Below are positions 47,322 to 60,865 of a stretch of 64,000 nucleotides of DNA, one piece after another. A program made the position numbers and the translations under genes. The stretch comes from Carallia brachiata (lineage: Eukaryota; Streptophyta; Magnoliopsida; Malpighiales; Rhizophoraceae): contig JADCRB010000026.1 of the NCBI GenBank assembly GCA_021464245.1, positions 3,324,187 through 3,388,186 on the forward strand, in the 5' to 3' direction. Position 1 is the stretch's first letter. The number at the start of each line of letters is the position of its first letter. The notes beneath the pieces were generated by a model. It was not told where the DNA came from. It was given only the letters and a program-made list of their open reading frames with translations, and did not search any database.

Positions 47322-49706
47322 ATGAGGAACAAATACAGGAAACCAACAACTTTCCATTGCAATGCAGGGAGCAGATGTTCATTGTCTACAGTGGTGTGGA
47401 GTTTGGTGGGGCTTCTACTTTTCTTTCATTTGTGCTCGCTTATTGGCCACAACGGTGGGAAACATGGAGATATTCAATTTAATTCGGGTCATCACTTACT
47501 CCTCCGTGAACTAGAAGAGGTGGAGGAGGAGAATATTCAAATTCCTCCACCAAGGAAAAGATCCCCACGTGCAGCAAAACGAAGGCCTAAGAGGCCAACC
47601 ACCATGATTGATGAATTTCTTGATGAGAATTCTCAGCTTAGAAATGTATTTTTTCCTGATATGAAAACAGGTCTAGATCCAATGAATAGCACTTTAAATG
47701 ACAGCTTCTACTATTATCCTGGGAGGATTTGGTTGGATACCGATGGAAATCCTGTTCAAGCTCATGGAGGGGGTATTCTTTATGATGAACGGTCAAGGAC
47801 GTACTATTGGTATGGAGAGTATAAGGATGGACCCACCTACCATGCTCACAAGAAAGGAGCAGCACGGGTAAGACAGTAACTTGTAGTTATTAGCATCCTG
47901 TGTCAGCTTTTCTGGTAACCCTTGTGCCTCATGCAACATATAGTGTATAGATTTCATCTCCAGGTGCAGTTCTTATTGGATTTGCTGGGATATTGGAGTT
48001 GGTACTCACTGATAATGTATTTCAGAAATGTGTTTTTCAATATTTTGAAGCTTAAAAGCAGAGTTTAACTCTACAGTTGTAAATTGGTTCACTTTAACTT
48101 TTTCAAACATGTTATATCTTTTTACATTGCAAATCCTGGATTTGATTGTTCAATCGTAGTTTGTTAGGTTTTTCCTGATGATGATATGATACGAGAATGA
48201 TCTATCGCTTCAACTGCCTTTTGAAGTATCTTTGGCTTCAGAACATGTTTTTATGCTCTTTCGGTAGATTTTAGCTTTCATGAGCTAGGAGCCTGTATGC
48301 CAAGATTTCGATTATTGGGAAGTAGTATAAAGCCGGGCAGTTAAGCTGTTGATGTTCTTGTCCTCTTAAGTTGGTGGGGTAATGCTGTCCAAATTTGGGT
48401 AAGATTTGTTCACCATGTGATTTTGTGGAAACCCAAAAGATGTTGAATCGGATTGCGGCTATGAATCTTTTTAGTCAGAGAGGCCGTGAACTTGAAGAGC
48501 CTTCTGCTTACTATCTTTTCTGCAGTTATGTTGATGAGTACACTTAAGCCTTGGACACTCGTCTTCTATATTCAGTTTAATTTCACTGTTTATTTGGATA
48601 TCAAAGCACCCATCATCCGTGCTAGCCAGTGTCAAACCCCCCCGCACCGGGGGGCGGGAAATTCTGGTTCTGGCTTTGTTCAAATGTATACTAATATGAA
48701 GATATTTCGTAACAGTGTGAAATTTTTATGATCATGTCACTTGATATTAGTACTGTACTTCCATTTTAGTAGTTTATATCATGTCTTCACTGTCTGCATC
48801 AAATTGTTGAGTGCTCTCTATACGAGCATACATTTAAGTCATGGTTTCTATGTTCTTTTGTTTAGGTTGACATCATAGGAGTTGGTTGCTATTCCTCCAA
48901 GGATCTCTGGGCCTGGAAAAATGAGGGTATCGTGTTGGCAGCAGAAGAGACAGATGAAACCCATGACCTCCATAAATCCAATGTTCTTGAGAGGCCAAAA
49001 GTGATATACAATGAAAAGACGGGAAGTATGTAATGTGGATGCATGTTGATGATACCAACTACACCAAAGCTGCTGTTGGTGTCGCCATTAGTGATTATCC
49101 TACTGGTCCTTTCAATTACCTTCATGGCAAGCGGCCCCATGGCTTCGACAGCAGGGATATGACAATCTTCAAGGATGATGACGGTGTGGCATATGTCATA
49201 TATTCCTCTGAGACAATAGTGAACTTCACATTGGACCTCTCACAGAGGATTATATTGATGTTACACATCGTGTCAGAAGAATTCTTGTTGGACAGCACCG
49301 GGAAGCCCCAGCCCTGTTTAAGCATGAAGGGACATATTACATGATTACATCAGGTTGCACCGGCTGGGCGCCAAATGAGGCACTGGCCCATGCAGCTGAA
49401 TCAATTATGGGACCTTGGGAGACCATGGGAAACCCATGTGTTGGAGGAAACAAGATGTTTCGGCTTGCAACATTTTTCGCCCAAAGCACATTCGTAATTC
49501 CCTTACCAGGGTTACCAGGAACATTTATTTTCATGGCAGATCGGTGGAATCCAGCTGACTTGAGGGACTCAAGATATGTGTGGTTACCTTTGATAGTTGG
49601 GGGCCCTGCTGATCGGCCGCTTGATTACAATTTTGGTTTCCCAGCATGGCCTAGAGTATCTATTTACTGGCATAAAAAATGGAGACTTCCTTCTGGGTGG
49701 AAATAA
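47322..49706 (+). pseudogene. Membrane-anchored glycosyl hydrolase family 43-like protein, two frameshifts
   Basis: Two coding exons, 47322-47867 and 48866-49706. The leading sequence joins an acceptor (AATTGCAG at about 47284), so a 5' UTR intron is likely. Residues about 22-43 form a transmembrane anchor (TVVWSLVGLLLFFHLCSLIG), then a Lys/Arg/Pro stem and the GH43-type propeller (RIWLDTDGNPVQAHGGGILY, YYWYGEYKDG, MWMHVDDTNYTKAAVGVA, GTYYMITSGCTGWAPNEA) ending RLPSGWK. Plant homologs (At5g67540, At3g49880) are annotated as arabinanase/levansucrase-like Golgi or wall proteins of unproven activity. In exon 2 one base is missing near 49022 (GGGAAGTATG) and another near 49211 (CTGAGACAAT); protein similarity continues in a new frame after each. 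Either a very recent pseudogene or assembly error in a functional gene. Confidence 0.85.
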
Positions 49707-52700
49707 AAGGCTCATTTTTCTTTTAAAAAAAAAAAAAAAACTAACTATTGCTGTATATTATGTGAATGCTCTGCAGTTATTCTTTCATTGGTTTCATAGT
49801 AGTTAACTTGAAATATATGCTTTTGTTCCATGAATCTGTTTTTCTGGCTGTCCTACTTACCTCCTTTGTTGCCGAACAGTCCATTTGCGGGCCTTACCGC
49901 CAGCTAGCAATCTAGGATGTTTCTTTCTCAACGATGAAGCTTATTCCCGTTATTTTACTTGCTGATCTTAATCCCTTTCATTTTGTACTTATATGATTAT
50001 ATCTAGTATTCAGAGTTTGCCTGCAGTCCAGTTGATTTTGGAACAGGACGTCATAATTTCTGTAGATATTCCATTTCATTCCTTGGTGTCCCTCTCATTG
50101 TTTTTGGCAAAGAGCAATAGCATTAGTTTAAAAGTTTGCAAGACGTAAATGGGAGTTCATGTCCGGATTGGTTTTAACGGCCTAAGAGTGACTGCAAACG
50201 AGCCACCACGTTCGCCAAGGTTTTGGTTATTGGGCTTGATAAGAGCTTATTCAAGCTAAGTGGGTTTGTTAAGTTCATTTACAAGTTATGTTATACATAT
50301 ACAAGTATACAATAAAATAAACATTATCATTTTTCAATTGATTGGTCTTGTTTACCTCGTTAGATAAACGAGGCTAAAAAACAAAAAAAAAAAAAAACTT
50401 TATTTCAGGTTTGTTTACTAAACTAAACTAAGTTTGGTTCTTTTGCAACCCTGTTCATGCATCTTTTGAATTTTAAATTGATATTAGCAATTTTTTTATC
50501 AATAAAAAATATATCGCAAGTATATTACTTATCGCATCTATCTATTTGAGTAAGTCTCTTATAAGTTTGATTAGGATGTTAACGAGTTTAGAACTTCACA
50601 TTGATTTACACTTAAATTCCCCTTTATTTCGAGGGAAATACTAGTACGGAGACTCAAACTCGAGTTAATACTGAGAGAGGCAGATCAGATTACTATTAAA
50701 CTATCACTTTGGTGATATTAGCAATTGGTATCAACGTGATTTCCTTGTCAAATAAAAGCTTTTGAACACCTTAGCTAAAACAGCAATTGTTATGGGAGGA
50801 TCTGCCTTTGCACGTCTGCCAAACCCCATGTGAAAAATAACTGTTTTTTTTTTTTTGAATTTTTTTTTTAAGGACAATCCATAAAAAAGTACTAAAAGAA
50901 ACTTAAAACGCCCTTTTTTGTCTATTGGCCCAACTTGATGTGAGATGGGGAATTATCTAATAGCCACTCAAGCAATTAAAAATGAAAAGAGTTAGGTGCT
51001 GATGGTGCGTAGTACGTAAAAAGAAAAGTCTCCAATGACTTTTAAATTGGATGAGTAATGCTCGAATCCAAGGGATGTGGGAGGGAATTGGACTTCTCAA
51101 TGGTTGATACCCCACCTCCAAATTATCTAAGGTTTGGTGACTTGGAGCATGATTTCATGGGACAACGACTCACATGTAGTCTTAAAATGGAGTAGTTACC
51201 TCAACATGACGGCTGCAGAAAGCAGAAACATACATTGCTATTGCATTCTTTGTTAAGAAACTATTGAGCCGGGCCCAGTAGGCCTAACTTAAAATTGGGC
51301 CTCATACCGTGGATAATAAAGAGAAATTTTTTTTATCAAAGTATTTCTCAGAAATATAAAGTAATTTATAAATTTAATATATTTTTATTTTTAAAGTTTT
51401 GAGTTGTATGTTTAGAAATAAAGTATGAGATTTGTGACTGAGACGACATACTTCTATTAGTTAGTTTATAACCTGACAAGATTTCTAATAGTCACCAAAA
51501 ATATATATATTTCGACCAAAGTAAACGGAGAACCAAAATGATAGTCATGCGATCCAAACTGTACGTAACTTGATAATGAGCTTGGTCCCATTTTAACGAT
51601 TCATTAAAAAAGCAGCAGCTAGCTAGCTGGCCGGTCACAGTCAATGGTAGAAAGAAAACCTAAAGCGAAGTTAAAGAAGAAACAAGGGCCTATACTTTTT
51701 ATTAAAAAGAGAAACAATGAGATGAACCCAACTCAGAACATTATGTAAAGAAGATGGATATGTAAATAAATCAAAGAGAAAAAAAAAAAGGGTGGCAGTG
51801 GAGAAAAGCAGTACGGGTGTGTGTATATGATAATGTGAAGAGGAGGCAAAGTCTCGTCCATGGATTAAGATATGAACCCTAAAAAGAAGTTCCCACTACA
51901 AGTTTTTTTTTTTTTCTCTTTCGTGGGCCAAAAAGTGCCTGTGTCTTGACGTTGTTACTCTATCATGAATAAGATTTTTGGTCATTTTCTTGTAGAGGAG
52001 CGCTAGTGGTGGGGCCATATGCATTGACCAAAGTTTCTGTTTATTTTCTTGCGTAAAAAATGAAATAACAGCGTTGCTACTCTATAATACTAATAAAAAA
52101 TATTATAATTTTGTATTTAAAAAATGTGAAGTGATTGAATAATTATAAAAATTTTATGTTAGATAATAAATAATAAATTTAATTTTATTACTTAATTTTA
52201 ATAAAATTTAAATTCATAATTTTACACAAATTTAAAATATCTTAATTAGTTCAACCACACATAAACATGTCCCAAAAGTTTCTATGCGTATAAATTGAGG
52301 ATGATAGAGACCATATCAAAACATCGCATATGGTGGCCACTAGACCCCCTTAATATGACTAAACGACTTTCTTTCAGATTCCACTGAAGTCAGTGGCCGG
52401 CCAGACGATTCTGAGGAACCAAACTGGATAGATTTGAGCACTCGATATTGATTAATTCAATGGACAGCTAAAACTCTCTCCCTCTTTTTTTAATCAATTC
52501 TCACACATAGCAGCTGATGTTACAATCTTATCAGACCAAACACCAACCCCATTTCATATTTCGAATTGTATATAAAGGAGAAATATTAAATTTGAAAGGC
52601 TAAAAGACGTGCCATTTAAGGTAATCAAGTAGAAAAACCAATATTAATCTATTGTCGTTAATTGGTTTTTTTTTTTTTAAAGAAAAGCATTTAAATATGA

Positions 52701-53023
52701 TCAAAATTACTCATAAACCATAAGTTTAAACCCTAAATCTTAGGCACATAATTTCCTTTCACTTATCATTGCTCTAACGGCTTCAATAAAGCAAAAAAAA
52801 AAAAGCATTAATTTAACTTCATTCCTTTTCAAATCAAAGCAAATTCCTTAGTCTCCAATCCCCCACTATCAACCCCCCAAATCCAATTACTTGCGTGCAC
52901 GTGCCAAAAAAACACATCACACGTGCCAATCACTCCACCATACTCTGCTAAAAGAGGGGGAAAAAGAAAAAAAAAAAAAAAAGAAAAAAAGAAAAAACAA
53001 AAGCAAAAACAATCTCCAATCAA
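49707..53023. other. Intergenic region between GH43 and SHR
   Basis: Starts with the GH43 3' UTR. No gene recognised. ACTAGTACGGAGACTC at 50640 repeats a phrase seen at 34967 and is followed in both places by a CAGATTACTA-type phrase. An A/G-rich homopurine stretch (52949-52998) lies directly downstream of the SHR stop codon. Confidence 0.5.
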
Positions 53024-54583
53024 TTAGGGCCTCCATGCACTAGCCCACACAACCGGCTGGTCCTTCCAGCACAAGAATATACCACCATCCGCGCACTGCG
53101 TCATGGACCAGCAGCCTTCCTGATACCTCCTCAACAAGGCGCGTACATCATCACACACCTCATCGCTGAACAAAACAGGGCTAAACCCGCACGCATGCAG
53201 TCGCCCCGACCAGCGCGTGGCAGTTTCCCGCCGTTCGATGGAATCGGACGGAGGACATGCCACCAAGTCAACTATGGCCCGCCCTGCACCCCTTTCGAGC
53301 ATCAACCGTTCATTGCTGGTTCTTGAAAAGCTCTCTTCCAATGACTCAAAATAAACCCTAAACCATCTCAAGCATTCTTCGAAACCCTTAACGAAATCCA
53401 ACCCATCAGCACCCACATCAAGATCAGCTTCTTCTTCAACGACCGTGATGATCCTAGGCTGCAACCTCCCAAAACTCGAAATTACATAGTCTCGGAGATT
53501 GGAAACAGAAGTGATCGAATGTAAAGCTCCGACACAGTTTATGGCTAACGCTTCATCGTCTTTGATACCCAATTCAGAAAAATTCAATTCGCATAAGTCT
53601 CCATTGTGATGTATAACATTGAATTTGAAAGGGACCCCCATGAGCCTCGCGAATTTTTCCATTCTGTTTCCAATTTCTTTCATTACTCTTTGAACTGTGG
53701 CTAATCCTCCTCCTCCGCCTTCGTTACTTGGACCGCTTGTCTTTGTGGTCACCACAGTGGTTAGTCTCAAGTGTGGCGTCTCGTCGGTGCGGGTGGCTAA
53801 GGCTTCGAGCAAAGTAGGCCATTGGGTGCAATAAGTGTTGCTAAAATCAATGATATGCAATTTGCTTTCACCGTCAAATGCTTCCATGATGGCTCCATTA
53901 CAAGAAACGTGACCAAAAGTAGTCCAAGGGCTCACCTCTTGGAACTTCAGCACCATTTTTCTTGTCGACTCGAAAGAGCAGATTTTCTCCGAAGCAGATG
54001 CTAGAGTCCGGTAACATCTGTCCCCCGAGTCCGTCATGCGGCTGAACAAAGCTTGGAGAAAGTAGAAAGCAAGCTTTTGGTCTGTGTCACCGTAAGGAGA
54101 GCCGAGTTCGTTGAGCATCCACATCAACTGCTGGACACGAGCGCTGTTTTTATCCGCGATGGCGCGGGCGGTTTCCAGGAGGATGTCGGAGGCCCACTTG
54201 CCTGAGAATTCAAAGTTCAGGTCACGATGAGAAGGGGAGAAAGACAAGTCAGTGGATTCCGCGGCATGGTGAGCTGTTGGGGTACTGCTGGTGTTAGTGG
54301 TGGTAGTGGTGGGAGTCGTAGCAGTTGTGTATTGCTGTTGTAGCTGTTGTTGTTGGTGATGATGATAAGGATAATACTGTCTGGAAGAGGACGAAGAGAA
54401 GTCTTCTTCATCCATGAAAAAGTTGAAGCATTCTTCGTCTTCTTCTTGTTGGTAGTGATGGTGGTGGTGGTGGTGGTGGAAATTGTTCTGTCTGGAGGAT
54501 CTAGAGCTGCTGGAGGTTCTGCTGGTAGAGTTGAAAGATTGATCAGATTGTTGGAAACTAATCAGCCTAAACGAAGTATCCAT
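53024..54583 (-). CDS. SHR: GRAS transcription factor SHORT-ROOT
   Basis: Intronless, 519 residues, intact. The N-terminus [16 protein letters not shown] and the motif [17 protein letters not shown] are SHR-specific. Low-complexity His (HHHHHHHH), Gln and Thr runs follow. The GRAS domain starts near residue 125 ([20 protein letters not shown], first Leu-heptad), then the VHIID-type motif [15 protein letters not shown], the second Leu-rich region ([20 protein letters not shown]), PFYRE-like [11 protein letters not shown] and the terminal SAW ([10 protein letters not shown]). SHR moves from stele to endodermis and with SCR controls radial patterning (family knowledge). A TATA box, ATATATAAAAAG on the minus strand at about 54788-54799, sits about 205 bases upstream. 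The Arabidopsis SHR locus is on another chromosome, so this gene interrupts the conserved order. Confidence 0.96.
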   Translation of the reverse strand: MDTSFRLISFQQSDQSFNSTSRTSSSSRSSRQNNFHHHHHHHHYQQEEDEECFNFFMDEEDFSSSSSRQYYPYHHHQQQQLQQQYTTATTPTTTTTNTSSTPTAHHAAESTDLSFSPSHRDLNFEFSGKWASDILLETARAIADKNSARVQQLMWMLNELGSPYGDTDQKLAFYFLQALFSRMTDSGDRCYRTLASASEKICSFESTRKMVLKFQEVSPWTTFGHVSCNGAIMEAFDGESKLHIIDFSNTYCTQWPTLLEALATRTDETPHLRLTTVVTTKTSGPSNEGGGGGLATVQRVMKEIGNRMEKFARLMGVPFKFNVIHHNGDLCELNFSELGIKDDEALAINCVGALHSITSVSNLRDYVISSFGRLQPRIITVVEEEADLDVGADGLDFVKGFEECLRWFRVYFESLEESFSRTSNERLMLERGAGRAIVDLVACPPSDSIERRETATRWSGRLHACGFSPVLFSDEVCDDVRALLRRYQEGCWSMTQCADGGIFLCWKDQPVVWASAWRP

Positions 54584-54785
54584 TTAACCCAACAAAGACC
54601 CACTTAAAAGAGAGAAAAAAAATATATATGTATGCACTTTGTTTTTGAATTGAGTTTGTTGGGTTGTTGGGAGAGGGATGGGTTTCTGAGTTTTTAACTG
54701 TGGAATTGGGGTATAGAATATAGATAGAATGAATGATTAAAAAGGAGGATCTTGAAGGTTGGATTTTACTAGCTAGCTTTGGTTT

Positions 54786-54800
54786 CTTTTTATATATTGG
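54786..54800 (-). promoter_or_regulatory. TATA box of SHR
   Basis: The minus strand reads CAATATATAAAAAG. It is followed downstream by a plausible leader of about 170 bases before the ATG; upstream lies a GA/CT-rich block (54818-54850). Inferred from position. Confidence 0.5.
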
Positions 54801-54849
54801 AGCCAGTTAAGATAATAATGAGAGAAAGAGGGAGAGAGAGTGGGGAGGG

Positions 54850-57490
54850 GAATCTCAATGGGAGAAAATGTGCTTTTCTTTTTGTGTAATCGATGAGAAT
54901 GTTAGGGGGGGTGCTGGCGCTTCGGTTCTCTTCTAGATTACTCCTTTCCGGGTTCTTCCTTTTTGAAACATACCCATCGTTGTTAAAATCTCAATTCAAA
55001 TTATAAAATTTTACGGTTTTACGATCATATATAACGTCAACAATTTAAATTGTGGTAAAATTTTTTTTAGATAAAATTTTAGTAGAGTCTCGATTTAAAT
55101 TATAGAATATATAGAATCTCAATTTAATCCTATAATTCTCATTATTTTATAAAAATTTGAGCTGAAACTCATTCTTATCAATAATTAAAAAATTATATAA
55201 ATATGTTTTTGTTTAAATTTGAATGCTAAATATAGCTAAACAATTAAATAGATGCTAAAAAAAAATAATTTATAAAAATTATTCTCTAATGACTAAGAGA
55301 AAAGAAATTATTTTTCACTTATATAAGAAAAGAATTATTATAATTCTTCTCATTACTATTGAGTTGATATGCATAACATGTTTAATTATGAGTTATATAT
55401 ATTATAATTAGTTAACTTTTTTTTATTTTTTCTTTATATTTAATAGAATTTTACAATTATACAATCTGACTATACGATTTAATCCGTAAATTCTCAAATC
55501 GATTTCAGGTAAGATTTCGATTTTAAGAACCTTGAACATACCACATTATTCGCTGTTTAGGTTTTTCTATGAAGACTTGGAAAGGTGCGTGAGAATTGGA
55601 CGTGGAATTTGACAGTAGATCCACATTGTTTAATGAAAGGTGAATAAATTGGAATTGAGGATTTAGATTAAGTGACGTAGACTCGAGTCTAATTCTCATG
55701 TCTGTGTAATAGAATTTGATCGCAAAATGTAATTATACATGAAATTGGTCTATCTTATGTCTTACAAAAGGTGAATAAAGATAACAAGGTGTCGATCATA
55801 GATTGGGTATAAAAGAGAGACTAAAAATGGAGACGTTTGAACACGTTGAATTAGCTTTTCATATCTATCCTATAAGAGAGAGGTTGGAAGAGAGGGAAAA
55901 TTTATAGGTTTGAGTGGGAGCAGGCGTGCCAAGTGGGTTAGAGAGAGTAAAGCTGCCGGCGTGCATATCATCATCAAACCCACTATCAACTCCAGCACAT
56001 ATTCCATTCTCATTCCTGTGCCTCCTAAACCCTCTCCAAACTCTGCCAAAATTCCCTCCCACTTTTTCCCTTTTTTCCTACTATAACATAAGTCCATACA
56101 TGAATACGGCATATAATAATGCCCTCTTCTGTTACCAAAATATGCACTTCTCAAAATTCAAGGGGCATGCTAGCTCCTTTCATTTTTTAGTATTTCACCC
56201 ATCACATTATTAATATCCATCCCATTACACCACACACACCAAGCAAAGCTAGGCCATTTCTCAAGATGCCCCAACTATATAGCTCTGCCAATAGCTCTCC
56301 ATGCAAAATCTTACTAATTTCCCACCACTTCACTTATATATATATATATATATATCCTTTTATTAGTTATCTTCATATTCAAGTCTGTTCATAATTATGA
56401 TTGCCCCCCAGGCACAGGTTGGTCCTTTTGTTGTCTCGACCTTGTCCTCAAATTGAACCTTAATTCTTTCTAGAAACACTATTCGTATTTTACTGTATAT
56501 ATATATATATATATATATGTTTTTTTAACCTCCTTCCGTGTCAGCTTCTTCAAGCTTAAGACATGTCTGAATATTTGGATTTGTGGTCCAGATTTGACTA
56601 TTCGATATGTTATGAATATATATATATATATATGCATTAATTTAATTAAATTATGCATTTGTCTGGGAGAATTTTCATTGTTGTTTTCTTGTCCTTGGTT
56701 TCATCTATCAATCATCAGGAGAATTTTTTCATGTATGGATTTTGTTTTGTCTCTTATAGAGAAATGGGTTTGTTCAAGTTTTTCCTTGGAAATCACTGTT
56801 CGGATGGATGGTCATGTCGCGACTCAATTCCCAAGAATTATTCTAAGCTCCATCGCCAACTTCGTATAATTCGTCTAGTTATGTCACTAAAATTCAAATA
56901 AAATTTTTGGGTCATACTAATTATTATAAGAAAACTAAAATAAATCCGACAAAGATCGTCAACGCCCAAATTATGGAGTTAGTGGGACCTAATTATTATT
57001 ATAAAAAATTCCCTTTTTTTTTAATTGCCAACAAATTTCCCACTAACTAATATACATCCATATTTGTAGATGAAATGTCACTGCCTTAACCATTATATAA
57101 ATTTTTTCTGAAGTGCTTCTGCTAAGACTTAGTCTGACAGCATTATTCTAAGCACAATTAGAGCTATTTAGAATTCATTTGGAGAAATTAATTAAAGAAA
57201 CGTAATAACTACGTCTAAGAACTAAATTACTCTGCTTCCCTGTCATCGATCTTATATTGTCTTCTTGGGTCCCAATTAATTTTTGGCGCGTTCTGCTTAC
57301 CGGAAGATAATTACACACATATATGAGGTTCTACCTTCTCAGGCCTCGTTTCATCACGGAGATACGAAAAACAAAGCCATCTTGGAGATGAGGTTATTTC
57401 ATTCAATCATTATCATTGAATATTATTTTCTGAAAAATGTAAAATCTGTAAGTAATGAATAATTGTATATTTATGAATCTGTACATGTAG
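54850..57490. other. Upstream intergenic region of SHR
   Basis: No gene recognised. AT-rich to 55850. 55870-56200 is more mixed in composition, with open frames on both strands but no recognisable domain. Three (TA)n microsatellites lie at 56335-56355, 56496-56518 and 56616-56633. I searched 55.8-56.2 kb by eye for common plant microRNAs and found none. Confidence 0.5.
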
Positions 57491-57491
57491 T

Positions 57492-57978
57492 ATGTTGTCA
57501 GAACCGAATCGGACCGGCCGGTTGGACCGATTGAACCGGGAACCGGCCGGTGGTCCGAGCTGGTTTAGGTAAATTTCGAAGGGTGACTCAGACCGGTTAA
57601 AATCGAAAAAAATCGGTCAAGAACCGGTCAAAATCGGTAAAAATCAGTGAAAACTGGACCGGTTGGACCAGTCCAATAAAATTAAAAAATTCATAAATTA
57701 CAATTTAATCTCAAATGTTATTTAAATTATAATTTAAGCATTAAATTTAATTTAAAAGTTCAATTTAGTACTAAATCTATTAAAAATTTCAATTTCATCA
57801 TTAAAATTACAAAAATTAATATTTAATCACTATTGATAAATATTATTTTTATAATTTCTTTTATACATATATATATTATTAAATATCGATTCAAATACCG
57901 GTTCGACCGGTTCAACTGATTAAATCTTGATTCACTAATATTTTTCAGTTCGATGACCAATCCAATTCTAACAACCTT
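57492..57978. mobile_element. CCGGTT-rich foldback/MITE element
   Basis: The left end GTTGTCAGAACCGAATCGG and the reverse complement of the right end GGTTGTTAGAATTGGATTGG match with a few changes. Both subterminal zones are packed with ACCGG/CCGGT motifs (for example GGACCGGCCGGTTGGACCG), while the middle is AT-rich. No coding content. Target duplication not resolved, so superfamily is unknown. Confidence 0.6.
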
Positions 57979-60865
57979 GAGTCATACACATAAAACCCTG
58001 TCTTCGCAACATGTTTTTGTGTGTATGCCGTGCCATTTAAGAACAAATTAAGCTGAGTAGAACCAGTCCACGCGTCCTTCGGTTAGCTTTTTCTGATGTG
58101 GAGCGATGCCATTAGGCCAAAATTGGTTAAAGAACTGTAGGATGCTACCAGATGGGCCCATGTGTGCCTTTGACCAACCTTTGATTACTTGTAAACTTAT
58201 TCTTAATTTGATTGTGTCAAGGGATCGTTTCTTCCCTTTGACGATTAAAGATAAATTCTTTTGGAGTTAATTGTTCGTTGAGTTGTGCTTGGACGTTCCT
58301 ATAAGACAAATTTTGCGGTGTAATCTGTAATGTGGCGAAAGTAGCTTTGACTTGGAAGTCCGTGGAGAATGTAAAAATTCCATATCTTATTAATTACAAG
58401 CATATGCTCTCCAGCTACTCACCCATCAGACCATGGTAATTGCCAAGTCAAAATTGAAAATTATACTCACGCCCCTGATTTTAAATTAATTAATTTAGTG
58501 AAAGAAATAAATCATGCAAAAGAAAGGAAAAAAAAAAAAAAAAGGAAAGAGAGTACAACAAAACCCATCCCGAATAAGACTTGAGAAAAGGAAAAGATGA
58601 AGGATCTATATCTGGTAAATGGAAATTTGATGGTGATGAGACAAATTGAATGGCGGAAATTGGTGTCAATCAAAAATTACATGAATTAAAAAGGACTTTA
58701 TCAATTTTTGGTGTCAATAAAAAAAAAAAATTTACAAACGTGTAATTAAAAAGGACTTTATCAATTGTTAGAACATAAAACAAATAAAGAAAAATCAAGC
58801 AAAATACGATGAAAAAGAAGTATTTCTTCATTCATACTGCAGAGATTTTGGGCAAGGTTGATGGAGGGAACAATCTGCATTCCACTTAAAGATTTGTGTT
58901 TGCTTACATTCAAAATTGAGTTAAACTGACGTATTGTTAGGTGGGTTAAATTAAAGCTCGGTAAACATTTTCTTTTCTTTGTTTTTTTAACAAAGCTGCA
59001 CAAATATTATGCGTGAGCCTTGAGGGAGGGACATTTTGCTTTCAAATTGCACGAAAAAGATGAGCAGGTGAAATCATTCTGTGTCATTGTTGCGTATGCT
59101 GAGTGGTATCTGAGAATGTGCCTTGTATTTTTGGACCAAAACGCAGAGCTTGCCAGGCATGAACGCTTCCACGGAAGACACATAAAAATATTTTCGTTTG
59201 TCAGTTTGCTGTCAGTTAACCTTTATGTTTTGCCAGTGGACAAAAGATTAATTCCTCTGTAGTTTGTGCCTATTACATCACTTTTATCAGTTTATGCCGT
59301 TATGTTTAGTATGAGGCAGGCAGGGTAACTCCTGTTGAGTTTGGTTTGCCTGGTTTATTCATGTTTTTTGTGTTGAGTTCTGCTCTGATTTTAGGTTTAT
59401 TTTCTTTTCTTTTTTTTTTTTTTCTAAATTAAAGAGAAAATAATCGTTTTCTCAATATCTTTATGGTCTCCTTGTGAAATTGTTGGTTCAAAAAGTTTTG
59501 ATTTTTTTTTTTTTTGAGGTTCTAATTAGTTGCAATTAATATTCCTATTTAAGAGATGACCCGTAATAGGACCTCTCTTCACTGTTCTAGTTCTAACCAA
59601 AACTATGAAATCAATTCTAATCATGGTTTCAATTCTATCCCGATTCTGTTCCATAAGAAATTAGAGTCGTTATCAGGCTGGTATAAGCCCATAAGGTACA
59701 TCACTTAAGAAAAAATTATTTCGTGGTATCTTACACAATATACACCAAATCTTCATGTTATTGCGTTGAAGTCTTTGAGGGTGTAAAAAATAGTAACATC
59801 ATCTCAAATATTTAATATAAATAAATTATATATAATTTGATTGCAAATGTGGATATTATATTTTTGTATTTAATCCTTATGAGTATAATAAATTTAACAC
59901 ATTGGTATTATAGTATTTTATATTCAATTTTTAATTATTCAATATAAACATCTAGATTGTAAATTTTATAAACAATATTTAGAATTTATATTCTCCAATT
60001 ATATGATATATATTTTATTTTAATAATATAACACACAAATTTATATAATTTATATTATATGTTTATCTCTATTCGATGGTGTGATATCAAATTACAAAAT
60101 ATAAAACTATTCCCTTGAAGAAAAAGAAAAAAAAAAGTATTTCTTAAAACATTACTTCTTTCTGTCGGAAAGACTAAATGATAGTAAGCACCCATTCACA
60201 AGTAACCCAGCCAATGGTTAGGACCAAAATCGTTATACCTGTCCCTCACTTCACAGATTTAAAACTCAATCTCTATATGAAGCAGAGTGAAACATTAAAC
60301 ATTCCAAAATATATATATATATATATTCTATCCCAGAAAGCGAAATCAAGAGGTTCTGTCGGCCAATAACAAAAAGCTACTTCCAAGTTCCAACACAGAT
60401 TCCAAACATTTTAATTTAAAAAAAAAAAAAAAAAAACTTACAACAAAAAAAGGGTCTTTGATAGATTCCATTGAGGAAATTGATCTGCAACCATGAAAAT
60501 GGTCCCGAAGGTCCATCATGAGATCTTGACAATTCATGGCCAGATGAATGATGCCACCATTTAAAGGATGGAATTTGCAACTCTATTTCCCATTCCCCTT
60601 TACACGTGCTGACTTTTCCCCAAACATACGAGGGAGAGAGAGAGAACCTGTTGGACAAAATCTGCATTTTATCAGAGGTCAGCTATTTCTTGACTACACA
60701 TGTATTGTACATACAACCTGGAAAAGGGGATTCAATGCAACACAGCAAAACACCCCCTCCAGCTCTTCGCCCGATTAACAGCTTTCGACACCTCCATAAA
60801 GGAATGCCCAAGTCATGCTAAAATGCTGACCCATAAACTCTCCATCCAATTTTCCCCTTCTGCCG
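57979..60865. other. Intergenic region between SHR and PUB49
   Basis: No gene recognised. Poly-A and poly-T runs, a (TA)n tract at 60310-60326 and several short frames without motifs. The region from about 60540 to 60865 is probably the 3' UTR side of PUB49. Confidence 0.5.

Noticed and set aside
55870..56213. Overlapping frames on both strands and a possible microRNA precursor
   Set aside because: I compared common plant microRNAs by eye (miR156-172, 390-399, 408) and found no mature match; no stable hairpin was evident.
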